43,476 bases of DNA. It comes from a virus. The notes under the pieces are model-generated. The model saw only the letters and a list, made by a program, of their open reading frames with translations, was not told the DNA's origin and searched no databases. The translations under genes and the position numbers were made by a program. The stretch covers positions 1 through 43,476 of IMG/VR virus record IMGVR_UViG_3300049479_000217; one strand, written 5' to 3'. This document shows, in pieces, positions 1 through 7,961 of the stretch (position 1 is the stretch's first letter; each line of letters starts with the position of its first letter).

Positions 1-1106
1 TGATAGTGACCGCAGAGAGCAACCATCGAAGGAGTGCTATCCAGGTACTTTGGCCACAGCGCCTGAAAGAGTTCAGCAGTGTAGTAAGCATCCTTCAGGG
101 CGTAATCAAGAGCTTCGGTCAGAACTTGACGAATCTGCGAGAGGTGAGTCGCATCTACGAAGATGTCACGAACTTTTTTATCCACTGCGCCCAGTTCTTT
201 CACGTCCTCACCAAAATACTTTCGGACGGCTGCCACGTGAAAGTTGTAGCACTGCACAAGGCTGTTCGTAGCGCCTTTGTCAAGCCACTTCGGAGCATAA
301 CGCAACTTGCGCTTCTCCTCTGGCGTCAGACTCTCCGGGTCTTTTCCTGCGAGAACGTACAGCCAGCGTTGACCACTGGCCAATCCTGACACACCGATGT
401 GAGCGGATAGCGTGTCGAAGTAAAAGTTTTCGGGCGCAGTCTGATCAAGAGTGTAACCCTCGCGAGCACGAACACGGTCGTAGCTGATGTTGTGGCCCGG
501 AATAAAACGGTTGGTACCAATCGGAATCAGTTCGTGTTGATCCCACTGGCTTTCGGGGATGGTTGGATCAATCAGTTCAGAAGCTAGCCAAACATAGGCA
601 GCTTTCGCGCTCAGGGCGGTGCCGATGATCGGAAACGCACCGCCGTGAACGTAAGTCTCGGTATCGAACGTGAACGCTTCCTCTTCAGGGAAGTCCACCT
701 TCTCGATGTACCAACCACCGGCAGCGTCATTCTCAACCCACTCGTACCGAGTCCAGCCGGATTCAAACCGGAACTCTTCAGGTGGCGGCAGAGGGGGAAG
801 TTTGCACCGGGAGAATTGATCACCGAGCTCTTTGTAGCGGCCAACTTGATCGCTGGCAATCTTTTCGAAATGATCGCGCAAAAAATCACCCTTCAAGTCT
901 GGAAGCGGCAAAGGGCCATCATACAGACCTGCAGGGTGATCTACAGGAACAGAAATATCAAATTCTTTCAGCAGGTTTTCTGCTTTCTGAATGGACAGAC
1001 GAGACATTTTCTGTGGCTTTTCTGTGCCAAAGATTTTGTCGTGCAGGTCGTCTGACAGAACGGGGTATCCAAGTTGTGTTTTCTTCACGGACGTTAGGTT
1101 TTTCAT
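1..1106 (-). CDS. Family A DNA polymerase, mitochondrial Pol-gamma-like (N-terminal part, cut by window edge)
   Basis: Open frame of 368 codons starting at ATG 1106 and running off the left edge without a stop. Residues about 147-150 (FDTE) fit exonuclease motif I, 204-211 (GHNISYDR) motif II, and the block FDTLSAHIGVSGLASGQR at 230-247 closely resembles the Pol-gamma exonuclease region; an Asp/Tyr-rich motif III-like stretch (KDAYYTAELFQALWP) lies near 330. It would be the replicative polymerase with proofreading; the polymerase domain lies outside the window. Pol-gamma-like enzymes have been reported in some cyanophages, whereas T4-like cyanophages use family B. Confidence 0.85.
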   Translation of the reverse strand, partial: MKNLTSVKKTQLGYPVLSDDLHDKIFGTEKPQKMSRLSIQKAENLLKEFDISVPVDHPAGLYDGPLPLPDLKGDFLRDHFEKIASDQVGRYKELGDQFSRCKLPPLPPPEEFRFESGWTRYEWVENDAAGGWYIEKVDFPEEEAFTFDTETYVHGGAFPIIGTALSAKAAYVWLASELIDPTIPESQWDQHELIPIGTNRFIPGHNISYDRVRAREGYTLDQTAPENFYFDTLSAHIGVSGLASGQRWLYVLAGKDPESLTPEEKRKLRYAPKWLDKGATNSLVQCYNFHVAAVRKYFGEDVKELGAVDKKVRDIFVDATHLSQIRQVLTEALDYALKDAYYTAELFQALWPKYLDSTPSMVALCGHY

Positions 1107-1111
1107 GGTTT

Positions 1112-1138
1112 AGTATAGCGGTTTACTTGCCTCGTAAA
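1112..1138 (-). promoter_or_regulatory. Promoter of the polymerase gene
   Basis: A -10 box TATACT (1112-1117) sits 5 bases upstream of ATG 1106. A TTTACG -35-like box (1133-1138) is at only 15 bases spacing and overlaps the region just upstream of the preceding stop codon. It resembles the repeated leaderless cassette but is a weaker copy without the GC-rich hairpin. Confidence 0.5.
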
Positions 1139-1139
1139 C

Positions 1140-1508
1140 TCAGTACGCGGTCAGGTTGTCGATCGGCGGCGGGGGGATCGATCCGGTTGTTCCGCAAGGA
1201 ACGATTGCTCTGATGGGCTTCGTAGGTTGGAAACCACCGGAGTTAGTCCACCAAATGTTAGTTGGCCGCACGGGGAACCATCTGTATCTAGGGGTTCCAT
1301 TTGCGTCGTAAGAGTAGACGCAGGGTTGACCCGCGAAAGGGGTTCCGGGGTTGAACTGCAGATTTTCAGTTCGAGTAAAATAGTTCGCACTGTTGTTTGC
1401 CCAACCTCTGTATTGAGGAGCCAGGATGTTACCTAGGAGTTCGGTATCAATGGATCCGGCGTTGTACTCGGTGACGGCTTTTGCCATCTGAACAGCACGG
1501 GGATTCAT
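1140..1508 (-). CDS. Hypothetical protein, 122 aa
   Basis: ATG at 1508. Rich in Asn, Pro, Thr and Trp, with aromatic clusters (RYRWFPVRPTNIWW) and a Pro-rich tail (PPPP near residue 115). No signal peptide or membrane segment is obvious. Its stop lies 33 bases before the polymerase start, so they may be co-transcribed. Family not recognised. Confidence 0.65.
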   Translation of the reverse strand: MNPRAVQMAKAVTEYNAGSIDTELLGNILAPQYRGWANNSANYFTRTENLQFNPGTPFAGQPCVYSYDANGTPRYRWFPVRPTNIWWTNSGGFQPTKPIRAIVPCGTTGSIPPPPIDNLTAY

Positions 1509-1538
1509 ACACTTTCATCACAGTTGAACAATTTTACC

Positions 1539-1796
1539 CTAGAACACACAGTCCCAGCAGAGCTTACCGGGTTCCTCATCATAAAGCCCAAGATTTCTTG
1601 CCTCGTTGATTGAATCGAGAGTTTCCCGATCATTCTTGAGACGACGATGCAACCGCAAACGCCAGAGGACGTACTCCCTCGCATTACGTTCGGAGGGATC
1701 TTCAAGGTACTTCTGATATTTCGTTTCGACCGTCTGAACGATACCGATACCAACTTTTTCAATAAGGTGGTCGACTTTCTGAAGAGCTCTTGCCAT
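1539..1796 (-). CDS. Hypothetical protein, 85 aa, basic helical
   Basis: Start ATG overlaps the upstream stop as TAATG. Charged, predominantly helical, with Arg-rich centre (LWRLRLHRRLK) and a C-terminal CWDC pair of cysteines. A competing ORF at 1505-1762 in another frame was discarded because this frame fits the overlap pattern of the neighbours. Function unknown. Confidence 0.7.
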   Translation of the reverse strand: MARALQKVDHLIEKVGIGIVQTVETKYQKYLEDPSERNAREYVLWRLRLHRRLKNDRETLDSINEARNLGLYDEEPGKLCWDCVF

Positions 1797-2602
1797 TAGT
1801 TTACGGAGTTGAAGGAGAACATTTTGAGCTCAAAGTTGCGAACACCGGAGCTTTCGTAAACGATATCTTTGTTCTTCTTGTAAATCTCGTAAGCGTCGAA
1901 CACCGAAGAGAAGTGAAGCGGGCGGTCAGCGGGGCTGCTTCGCCAAAGGAGCATTTCCTGGAGGGACAGTGGAACGTCGATATCCCACTGCTCGTCTCGC
2001 GAAGAGTACAGGAGGGGAAGGGCGTCATTCCGCCACCAGTCGCAGATCTGGGGGCTGTATTCATCCCAGGCCAGAGGATCCGTAAGGTGAGTGTCGCAAG
2101 TTTCGCGAATCCAGTTCACGTACTGGCGACCACGCTCAACAACAAGTTTGGCACTCGCCGGAACTTCTTCCAGGAAGTAAGCTTCCTCGTCACCACGAAC
2201 GACCCGCTCAATAACCGAGGGGAACAAGAAGGACTCGGAAATAAGGCGGAAGTCCTCAGCACCTTCGCTAACCAAACGCAGAACAACCTCAAGGATCGAC
2301 ATAGTGGTTGCAATCTGAAGCTCTTCACCCGAAGCATTAACTTTTGGTTTCTCGTTCGACAAACCTTTTCGCAGGAGGCTCAACTCGCGCTCAAGGCGAC
2401 GAACCTCTCGACCCATTTCTCTCTCGAGTTTGTTCTTGTAAATCTCCGACTGGGTTACCAGATTGTCGAATTTGTTGTCGAGTTTCTCCAGCTCGACGTC
2501 CAGCTGCTCCACGGATATCTTCAAGTTGGATAATTTTTTCTTGAGAGAAGTTACCGAAGAGCGTATTGAGTTGGTTGCAAAAATTAGGTTGTCAGCAGTC
2601 AT
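1796..2602 (-). CDS. Hypothetical coiled-coil protein, 268 aa
   Basis: Residues about 12-82 form a long heptad-rich coiled coil (many Leu/Val at a/d positions, charged flanks); the rest is an acidic globular region with several Trp residues. ATG 2602 overlaps the stop of the upstream gene (TGATG). No catalytic motif seen. It could be a scaffold or a partner of neighbouring replication proteins, but that is only inferred from position. Confidence 0.75.
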   Translation of the reverse strand: MTADNLIFATNSIRSSVTSLKKKLSNLKISVEQLDVELEKLDNKFDNLVTQSEIYKNKLEREMGREVRRLERELSLLRKGLSNEKPKVNASGEELQIATTMSILEVVLRLVSEGAEDFRLISESFLFPSVIERVVRGDEEAYFLEEVPASAKLVVERGRQYVNWIRETCDTHLTDPLAWDEYSPQICDWWRNDALPLLYSSRDEQWDIDVPLSLQEMLLWRSSPADRPLHFSSVFDAYEIYKKNKDIVYESSGVRNFELKMFSFNSVN

Positions 2603-3156
2603 CAGATTGGGCGAATCGTTGCTCTTAGTTGGTCAGTGTTGACGTCGATGACCTCAACGTTAAACGAGTATAGGCTCTCAGGGTCGCTAAGTAAGTGAAA
2701 ACTCCCCTCAAAGCGGTCACCATCCCGAGAACGCAAGTAAAAGTTACCAGGCGTGGGTGGCGAGCAGAGTGCAATGTCGCCTGCGAATTCAGGGTTGGAC
2801 TCTTCAATCGCCGTGACAAGCCTCTGGTAGATTGCAGAAGCCGCTGCCATCTCACTGTCGTTTGAAAACTGCGCTCTGAGTTCGCCTTCAATCGCTTCCA
2901 GACTTGCCGCGATCCCCGTGTCAAGAACAATCTCGAAAGTTTCGCCTTCGCCCCGAGTCAGGAAACAAACTTCCTCCGAGTCAAAGTTGCATTCTTCCGG
3001 GTTATCAAATGCTTGGAAGCCATGCTCCAGAAGCTCGTAAAAGGTCTCTTTGATTGTTTCAGCGTCAGGGCCACCCAAGTAGTTGGCGATGGCGTGAAAA
3101 ATACGAGGGTTGGCGAGCAAACGCGCCACCGGGTAAATCAGCTGTTGTTCGTCCAT
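2602..3156 (-). CDS. Hypothetical acidic protein, 184 aa
   Basis: ATG 3156 is preceded by a GGAG Shine-Dalgarno motif 8 bases upstream (3164-3167), unlike the leaderless genes of this genome. Acidic, with a predicted helical N-terminal half and a beta-rich C-terminal half. First gene of the unit that continues through the coiled-coil protein toward the polymerase. Family not recognised. Confidence 0.75.
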   Translation of the reverse strand: MDEQQLIYPVARLLANPRIFHAIANYLGGPDAETIKETFYELLEHGFQAFDNPEECNFDSEEVCFLTRGEGETFEIVLDTGIAASLEAIEGELRAQFSNDSEMAAASAIYQRLVTAIEESNPEFAGDIALCSPPTPGNFYLRSRDGDRFEGSFHLLSDPESLYSFNVEVIDVNTDQLRATIRPI

Positions 3157-3163
3157 TACAGTG

Positions 3164-3181
3164 CTCCGCCGAAGCAGTATA
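3164..3181 (-). promoter_or_regulatory. Promoter and RBS for the 2602-3156 gene
   Basis: A -10 box TATACT (3176-3181) gives a leader of about 12-18 bases holding GGAG (3164-3167). No good -35 box is visible at 16-18 bases. This is a conventional leadered promoter in contrast to the leaderless cassettes. Confidence 0.4.
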
Positions 3182-3227
3182 ACGATCTCGTCGTTTGGTA
3201 ATCGTTTAACATGGTTTTACCCGGCGC

Positions 3228-5222
3228 TCACAGTTGAACTTCTTCAAGGTTGGCCACCTTGATTCCTTTCGCCCCAGGGCGACCTTGCTTCACAGTGCTG
3301 AGGCTAAGCTCCACCTTCCTCTTGCGTATCGAAACCCAAGGAACAGAGTAAGAGCCTTCACCAAGGTACACAAACTCAGCCTCGGCGGGTAGCCAGAGTT
3401 TGCCTTTGCTGGTTGCTTTGCAGAGGTCTTCGCCACTCAGCACCAAAGCCTTGAGTTGACCCTCGAGTTTGAAGACACACAGGTACTTCCGCTGAGAAAC
3501 TTCGGCTTCGCGTTTCGCGAGAGCCACAGGGCCATAGCCCGTGGAGATTGGACCTTTGAAAGTTGCCCCAACCTTCTTCAAGAAGCCATCCTGGGTCATT
3601 AAAACCACTTTTTCCTTCGCGTCGACGACCATAGCACCCCTTGGCCCCTTGGCCTGTTCAACCATGCCTTTTTTCAAATCAATCTTGAGAAACCGGGGCT
3701 TGGGCGGGGCTGGGGGCCTCTTCTCCCCGGTCCTCGGGCTGACGGCCAGGCTTCCGGCCGGAGGCTCCACCAGGGCGCTCCTGCGGGCCTCTCCGTGGCG
3801 TTTGGCGAGCTCAGTGATCTGTGTGTACACCCACTTATGGCGCACCTCTTTGTTCTTTACCAGCTCGTCTAGAGTTTTCAGGCGTTCCTCAAGGGTTTCC
3901 TTCTCGGCTTCCAGTTCAGCCTGGTCAAGACCAGTAAGTTGACGAAGGCGCATTTCAAGGATTGCTTCGGCTTGGTCTCGTGTGAACTTGAATGGGCGGT
4001 CTACAAGGGCAACGAGTGCCTCTTTCTTTGAGGCTGACTCCTTAATCTTCTTGATGATTGCGTCAATCTTGTCGATGGCCTTGATGAAGCCCATCACGAT
4101 CTCAAGGCGCTGCTCGGTGAGGTCTAGCTCCTGGGAGAACTTTCGCTCCAGGCGAGCCATTCGCCACGAGAACCATTTCTGACAAATTTCAACTGGGCTG
4201 AGCTCAACGGGTCGCGTACCGTCAATAACCAGCGTTTTTGCTGAATAGCGAGTGTCGAGATCGGTGTATGCGTAGAGTTGCTCAACCAGCTGCTCAGTTC
4301 CGACATTGGGCTTCGCAACAATCGTGACACGATCTCCGGAGAGATCAGATTCGTCGATAACTTCTGCGATTCCATCGAGTTTTCCTTTCTCTAGAGCGTC
4401 ACGAACTTGTTCACCGAGTTTCTCAGGGTTGACCCCAGGCGGGAAATTCGTGAATGTAAGTGTGCCACGATCTTTTGCCTTGCCACTTCGTTTCTGTACG
4501 CCTGACTCGTACTTAGCGCGGCAGCGAATGTTGCCAGAGCCTGTTTCCTTGTACCTCTTGAGTTCTTCGTCATTAACAATGTCGCAGCCAGTTGGAAAGT
4601 CAGGAATTAGGAGTTCGCGTGCTTTCGCCTCCTTCGGGGCTTTGAACTCGCACGCAAGTTTGGTGGCCTCTACAACTGCCCGCAGAGAATGGGGTGCCAG
4701 CTTCGTTGCGAATCCTACGGCAATACCTGTGTCGCCATTCAGCAACACCGAAGGGATCGCAGTGTTAAACCGTTCTGCCTCTTGGCGAGATCCGTCGTAG
4801 TTCGGCCTCGTCTCCCAGGTGGCTTTGTCCTGCAGAAGCAGTTCAACAGCGGAGGGTCGAAGTTTACACTCGGTGTAGCGAGCGGCTGCAGGACCGTCAA
4901 CGGTGCTACCGAAGTTTCCGTGACCGTCAACCCACGGAACGTTGTTGTTCCAGGTTGTGGCCATGTTGACCAGAGTGCCGTAGCAATCGCCGTGCGGGTG
5001 GTAGTAACCCATCGCAAGGCCAGTTACGCGGGCGCACTTCACATAGCGTTTGTCTGGCATCAACCCTTCCTCGAACATCGTCTGAAGGACGCGACGCTGG
5101 GCAGGTTTCAAACCGTCATACATGTCTGGGATGGCTCGCCCAAGTAGGACGGCCATCGAGTAAGCCATGTAATCCTCCTTCATCTGGGAGGTTAGATTGG
5201 TCGTTGTTAGGTTTTCTGTCAT
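3228..5222 (-). CDS. DNA topoisomerase II subunit A (GyrA/ParC type)
   Basis: 664 aa. The conserved breakage-reunion region is clear: YSMAVLLGRAIPDMYDGLKP (21-40), HPHGD (75-79) and AARYTE with the catalytic Tyr116, followed by long helical coiled-coil arms and a shortened C-terminal region with two weak blade-like repeats. I see no GyrA box, so it is closer in layout to topo IV ParC or a phage type II enzyme. It would relieve torsional stress in phage replication with an ATPase (B) subunit, which is not in this window. ATG overlaps the upstream stop (ATGA). Confidence 0.9.
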   Translation of the reverse strand: MTENLTTTNLTSQMKEDYMAYSMAVLLGRAIPDMYDGLKPAQRRVLQTMFEEGLMPDKRYVKCARVTGLAMGYYHPHGDCYGTLVNMATTWNNNVPWVDGHGNFGSTVDGPAAARYTECKLRPSAVELLLQDKATWETRPNYDGSRQEAERFNTAIPSVLLNGDTGIAVGFATKLAPHSLRAVVEATKLACEFKAPKEAKARELLIPDFPTGCDIVNDEELKRYKETGSGNIRCRAKYESGVQKRSGKAKDRGTLTFTNFPPGVNPEKLGEQVRDALEKGKLDGIAEVIDESDLSGDRVTIVAKPNVGTEQLVEQLYAYTDLDTRYSAKTLVIDGTRPVELSPVEICQKWFSWRMARLERKFSQELDLTEQRLEIVMGFIKAIDKIDAIIKKIKESASKKEALVALVDRPFKFTRDQAEAILEMRLRQLTGLDQAELEAEKETLEERLKTLDELVKNKEVRHKWVYTQITELAKRHGEARRSALVEPPAGSLAVSPRTGEKRPPAPPKPRFLKIDLKKGMVEQAKGPRGAMVVDAKEKVVLMTQDGFLKKVGATFKGPISTGYGPVALAKREAEVSQRKYLCVFKLEGQLKALVLSGEDLCKATSKGKLWLPAEAEFVYLGEGSYSVPWVSIRKRKVELSLSTVKQGRPGAKGIKVANLEEVQL

Positions 5223-5680
5223 GCTACTTTCTTAACGTACTTGGTCCAGCGGCCAAACTTGGGACCCCTCTTGCAGTCTGTGATTGTGATGTACCGTTGG
5301 TGCTTGTGCTCCTTGAACGGAATGTGAGCCTCAAAGGTTTCCCCGGTGCTAGGGCGAGTGAAGATTGCCCTAACGTCCCCTGTGCAGTTAGTCACCTTGA
5401 TCCGCCAACCGTACGCGGTGTACTGACCGTTGACAGGTCCGTAAGAGGCTGTGATCTTGCAGTTAGATCCGTCGGCAAGATCCCGGCCAGCTACGCTGTC
5501 CAATGGAATTCCGTGGCGAACGGAGGACAAAACCTCGTACAACCGGGAAACGTCGAGGCACCCCGTTTTAATCAGATGCTCGAGAAGGTCGGGGCTATCA
5601 TCCATCAGGGACGAGTACTCTGTGAGCAGCCTCCTGCAAAGAGGCTCGTGAAGCTCGGCAGCGCGGTCAGTTGTGGCCAT
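5219..5680 (-). CDS. Hypothetical protein, 153 aa
   Basis: Helical N-terminus, then a beta-rich basic C-terminal half (positions about 70-150) containing DGSNCKITASYGP and a run of Thr/Lys. The D...K spacing recalls restriction-like nuclease cores, but the motif is too weak to call. Translationally coupled to the topoisomerase gene by a 4-base overlap. Confidence 0.7.
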   Translation of the reverse strand: MATTDRAAELHEPLCRRLLTEYSSLMDDSPDLLEHLIKTGCLDVSRLYEVLSSVRHGIPLDSVAGRDLADGSNCKITASYGPVNGQYTAYGWRIKVTNCTGDVRAIFTRPSTGETFEAHIPFKEHKHQRYITITDCKRGPKFGRWTKYVKKVA

Positions 5681-5945
5681 CGTTTGAAGGAAGGTTTTGA
5701 ATTCGCTCGATCAAGGTGTCTACAGCGTCCACTGTGCAAAACCGAATCACATCGTTGGTGATCTCAGTTTCGTACGTCAGGTGCGCGTGCTTGCCCTCAT
5801 TATGGCTCAGGACGGCCACTTCGTAAAGCGCATCCTCGCCGACTTCGTATTCCGGGATAACAGAGATTCCGTAACCGTTGTCAAACAGCTCCCTATGCTG
5901 GAACCCAGCGGGATGGGGGAAGAGTTTAAGATCTTCGAGCTTCAT
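5667..5945 (-). CDS. Hypothetical protein, 92 aa (paralogue of 34196-34486)
   Basis: Contains FDNGYGISV and YEVAVL, matched in the gene at 34196-34486 (FDNGYGVSV, YEVAVI), with similar length and an N-terminal MKxxDL followed by HP/HT. Probably a small beta-fold protein. Overlaps both neighbours by a few bases. Function unknown. Confidence 0.75.
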   Translation of the reverse strand: MKLEDLKLFPHPAGFQHRELFDNGYGISVIPEYEVGEDALYEVAVLSHNEGKHAHLTYETEITNDVIRFCTVDAVDTLIERIQNLPSNDGHN

Positions 5946-6151
5946 TCTTCAAACAGCTGTGCGTATTCCTCTTGAGTGGACATGTCCTCGATCTCACCGA
6001 TTAGTTCCTCGTCGGTGTAACTCCCGATGTAATTCAGTTGGGTATCGACGAAGAATCGCTCAAGGTCGCGAGTGGTCATTCCGTCAAGATAACGCTCAAC
6101 AAGCCATTCCACAAGATAGGAACGTTTTTCAGGGGTCAAAATAGTCATCAT
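5942..6151 (-). CDS. Hypothetical acidic protein, 69 aa
   Basis: Acidic helical protein ending in a Glu-rich tail; ATG overlaps nothing upstream but its stop overlaps the next ATG. Middle part (YLDGMTTRDLERFFVDT) looks like a small helical motif. Conserved-type phage accessory protein; function not recognised. Confidence 0.7.
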   Translation of the reverse strand: MMTILTPEKRSYLVEWLVERYLDGMTTRDLERFFVDTQLNYIGSYTDEELIGEIEDMSTQEEYAQLFEE

Positions 6152-6165
6152 TAGTAGTAGCGGGA

Positions 6166-6363
6166 TCAGGCCAGAACGGTTTCGATAACGTTCTCAGAGA
6201 TGCCGAAGTATTCGCAGATAGCAACGCGACGATTGGTTTCAGCGGAAACCTCGAAGGCAATATCGCGAACTTCGTCGAGGTTAATATATTCTTCACCGTC
6301 AACAAGGCAACCGTTGTCGCTAAACATCAGAGCGTAGGTAAGCATGGGGGTCGTTTGATTCAC
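6166..6363 (-). CDS. Hypothetical protein, 65 aa
   Basis: GTG at 6363 lies 7 bases below the -10 box, as expected for a leaderless transcript; ATG at 6345 is an alternative that would leave a short leader. Small acidic protein with a helical C-terminus. Function unknown. Confidence 0.65.
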   Translation of the reverse strand: MNQTTPMLTYALMFSDNGCLVDGEEYINLDEVRDIAFEVSAETNRRVAICEYFGISENVIETVLA

Positions 6364-6436
6364 TGTAATTACTATAGCGCGTTTTGCCCGTTCTGTAAAG
6401 GGTGCAAACCGCCCTGGCAGGTACGGTTAACCGCCC
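6364..6436 (-). promoter_or_regulatory. Leaderless promoter cassette, copy 1
   Basis: Reading on the minus strand: GC-rich hairpin element (GGGCGGTTAACCG ... GGGCGGTTTGCACCC), -35 TTTACA (6394-6399), 17-base spacer, -10 TATAGT (6371-6376), then 7 bases to GTG 6363. One of 16 copies in the window; the hairpin lies directly after the stop of the preceding gene and probably terminates or modulates upstream transcription. Confidence 0.8.
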
Positions 6437-6769
6437 TCAGGCACTCTTGAGAACCAGGCGGTCGGCACTGGAGCCGACGCGAAAGGTGCCATTCCAGAGA
6501 TAAGCACCCCAGAAGTAGGGGTCCTTGTCGGAAACATTCTGGAACTCGGCGGTAATCGAGCCGTACTGCTTTTGACGATCAACCTCAAACTCCAAGTCAC
6601 GCAGGTTGCGAACGCCGAAGAACTCTTTCAGGTCTTGCAGTTTGCTGAAGTACAGATCGCCGACTTTGAACCCAACGAAACGGTTGGCATCGGTCAAGTC
6701 CGCACCTTTGCGAACGTATCCGGCTTTGATGACTTGGCCAGCGACAAGGTTGGAAACGGTTTTCTTCAT
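6437..6769 (-). CDS. Hypothetical protein, 110 aa
   Basis: Monocistronic gene bounded by promoter cassettes on both sides. Beta-rich, with FVGFKVGDLYFSKLQDLKEF near 32-51 and a C-terminal beta region. No known domain recognised. ATG lies 6 bases from the -10 box. Confidence 0.75.
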   Translation of the reverse strand: MKKTVSNLVAGQVIKAGYVRKGADLTDANRFVGFKVGDLYFSKLQDLKEFFGVRNLRDLEFEVDRQKQYGSITAEFQNVSDKDPYFWGAYLWNGTFRVGSSADRLVLKSA

Positions 6770-6841
6770 GTAATTACTATAGCGCCTTTTGCCCGTTTTC
6801 GAAAGGGGGCAAACCGCCCTCCGAGGTACGGGAAACCGTAC
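6770..6841 (-). promoter_or_regulatory. Leaderless promoter cassette, copy 2
   Basis: -35 TTTCGA (6799-6804), 17-base spacer, -10 TATAGT (6776-6781), 6 bases to ATG 6769. Upstream is a perfect hairpin AGGTACGG/CCGTACCT with a TTTC loop, beginning at the stop codon of the preceding gene. Confidence 0.85.
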
Positions 6842-7090
6842 CTACTCGGATATTGAAGCGGGGCGGCCCCAGCGGGCGAGCCGCAGGATGCCAGCGTCTC
6901 CATCGCCTGCACAGTGCTCAGACCAAAAAGCGATGATTTCCATTTCCGTCGGCCCCTGCGGCTCGGGCTGGGCCAGAGCGGCGTTGGCTTTAGCTACCAG
7001 CGCAGTTTCGTACCCTTCGTACAGGCTGGTGTGCCTGTGAAGTTCTTGGGTTAGCTCAGCGCACAGCGCACGGAAATTGGGTTCAGTCAT
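6842..7090 (-). CDS. Small protein of the ALAQPEPQGP family, 82 aa
   Basis: Shares FRALCAEL, ALAQPEPQGP and RWGRPA with the adjacent gene 7087-7392, so the two are tandem paralogues. The stop forms the first arm of a cassette hairpin. Role unknown; such proteins look like phage accessory factors. Confidence 0.75.
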   Translation of the reverse strand: MTEPNFRALCAELTQELHRHTSLYEGYETALVAKANAALAQPEPQGPTEMEIIAFWSEHCAGDGDAGILRLARWGRPASISE

Positions 7091-7392
7091 TGTTGTTCTC
7101 CAGTAGTGGCGGGGCGGCCCCAGCGGGCGAGAACGGCGCGGGCAAAGTCCAACTCTTGTCTGAACTCTTCGGCAAGGAAACCATGGTAACAGGATGTTTC
7201 CACTCCGTACAAGCTCATTAGCTCTTCATCTGTTGGCATAGGCCCCTGCGGCTCGGGCTGGGCCAGGGCGGCGTCAACACGAACAGCAAGCGGTGACTGT
7301 TTGATGCGCTCGACTGGAATGCCGGAGTCGATGGCATCCATCAGCTCTTGGCACAGCGCACGGAAGTCAGTTTTGGTTTCGTTCGTTTTCAT
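7087..7392 (-). CDS. Small protein of the ALAQPEPQGP family, 101 aa
   Basis: Tandem paralogue of 6842-7090: FRALCQEL, VDAALAQPEPQGP and LARWGRPA are in the same order, with an extra acidic insert in the middle. Start ATG is 6 bases from a -10 box. Four-base overlap with the downstream paralogue indicates coupled translation. Confidence 0.75.
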   Translation of the reverse strand: MKTNETKTDFRALCQELMDAIDSGIPVERIKQSPLAVRVDAALAQPEPQGPMPTDEELMSLYGVETSCYHGFLAEEFRQELDFARAVLARWGRPATTGEQQ

Positions 7393-7478
7393 GTTTTAAT
7401 CATAGCTCATTTTCGCCCCAGCGAAAAGGGGGCAAACCGCCCTCCGAGGTACGGTTTCCCGTACCTGCTTGGACTTTA
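7393..7478 (-). promoter_or_regulatory. Leaderless promoter cassette, copy 3
   Basis: -35 TTTTCG (7422-7427), 17-base spacer, -10 TATGAT (7399-7404), 6 bases to ATG 7392. The upstream hairpin is GGTACGG-GAAA-CCGTACC, a perfect stem capped by a GNRA tetraloop, just after the HNH gene stop. Confidence 0.85.
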
Positions 7479-7958
7479 CTACGTGAAAAGATATTCTTTC
7501 CACTCGGGAACAATGCTGCTGTTCAACGTTAGAAGAAAACGACTGAACGGCGCGTGGGGTCTTCTGTTCAAAGGAACTCCCCACTCTTCTGGCGTTCTGT
7601 TGTCCTTTACGTTGTTGCAGGTGTAGCAGCACGCTACCATGTTCTCCCAAGTATCTCCGCCTCCCCGCGACTGCGGCAAAACGTGGTCAATCGTAAGGTC
7701 ACGATCAGAACCGCAATACTGACAAGTGAAACCGTCACGTTTTAGAATGAGGCTACGAGAAGGTTTCTTTGCGTTGATGCGCCGAATCGGAAGCCGCACG
7801 TATGTGAGCAAACGAATGACTTGCTCGGACAGAATCTGTGCTTTTTTCTTCAGCACGAGCACAATGGCACGTCGCCAGGAGCAGACGTTGAGAGGCTCAT
7901 AGCTGGCGTTAAGTACGAGAATACTTCTGTCGATGGCTAGAGTAGTAGGCGATGACAT
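7479..7958 (-). CDS. HNH endonuclease (cyanobacterial type), 159 aa
   Basis: N-terminal VLNASYEPLNVCSWRRAIVL is typical of the HNH protein common in cyanobacteria. The HNH-Zn module has CxxC (79/82), DH (91-92), PQSRGG (95-100) and CYTCNN (111-116). It is a metal-dependent DNA nuclease. ATG is 3 bases after the stop of the upstream gene. Likely of host origin; unlike the homing endonucleases elsewhere in the window it has no NUMOD repeats. Confidence 0.9.
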   Translation of the reverse strand: MSSPTTLAIDRSILVLNASYEPLNVCSWRRAIVLVLKKKAQILSEQVIRLLTYVRLPIRRINAKKPSRSLILKRDGFTCQYCGSDRDLTIDHVLPQSRGGGDTWENMVACCYTCNNVKDNRTPEEWGVPLNRRPHAPFSRFLLTLNSSIVPEWKEYLFT

Positions 7959-7961
7959 AGT

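Noticed and set aside
1505-1762. Overlapping ORF MKKLVSVSF...
   Set aside because: Alternative frame of 1539-1796; the chosen frame fits the TAATG overlap.
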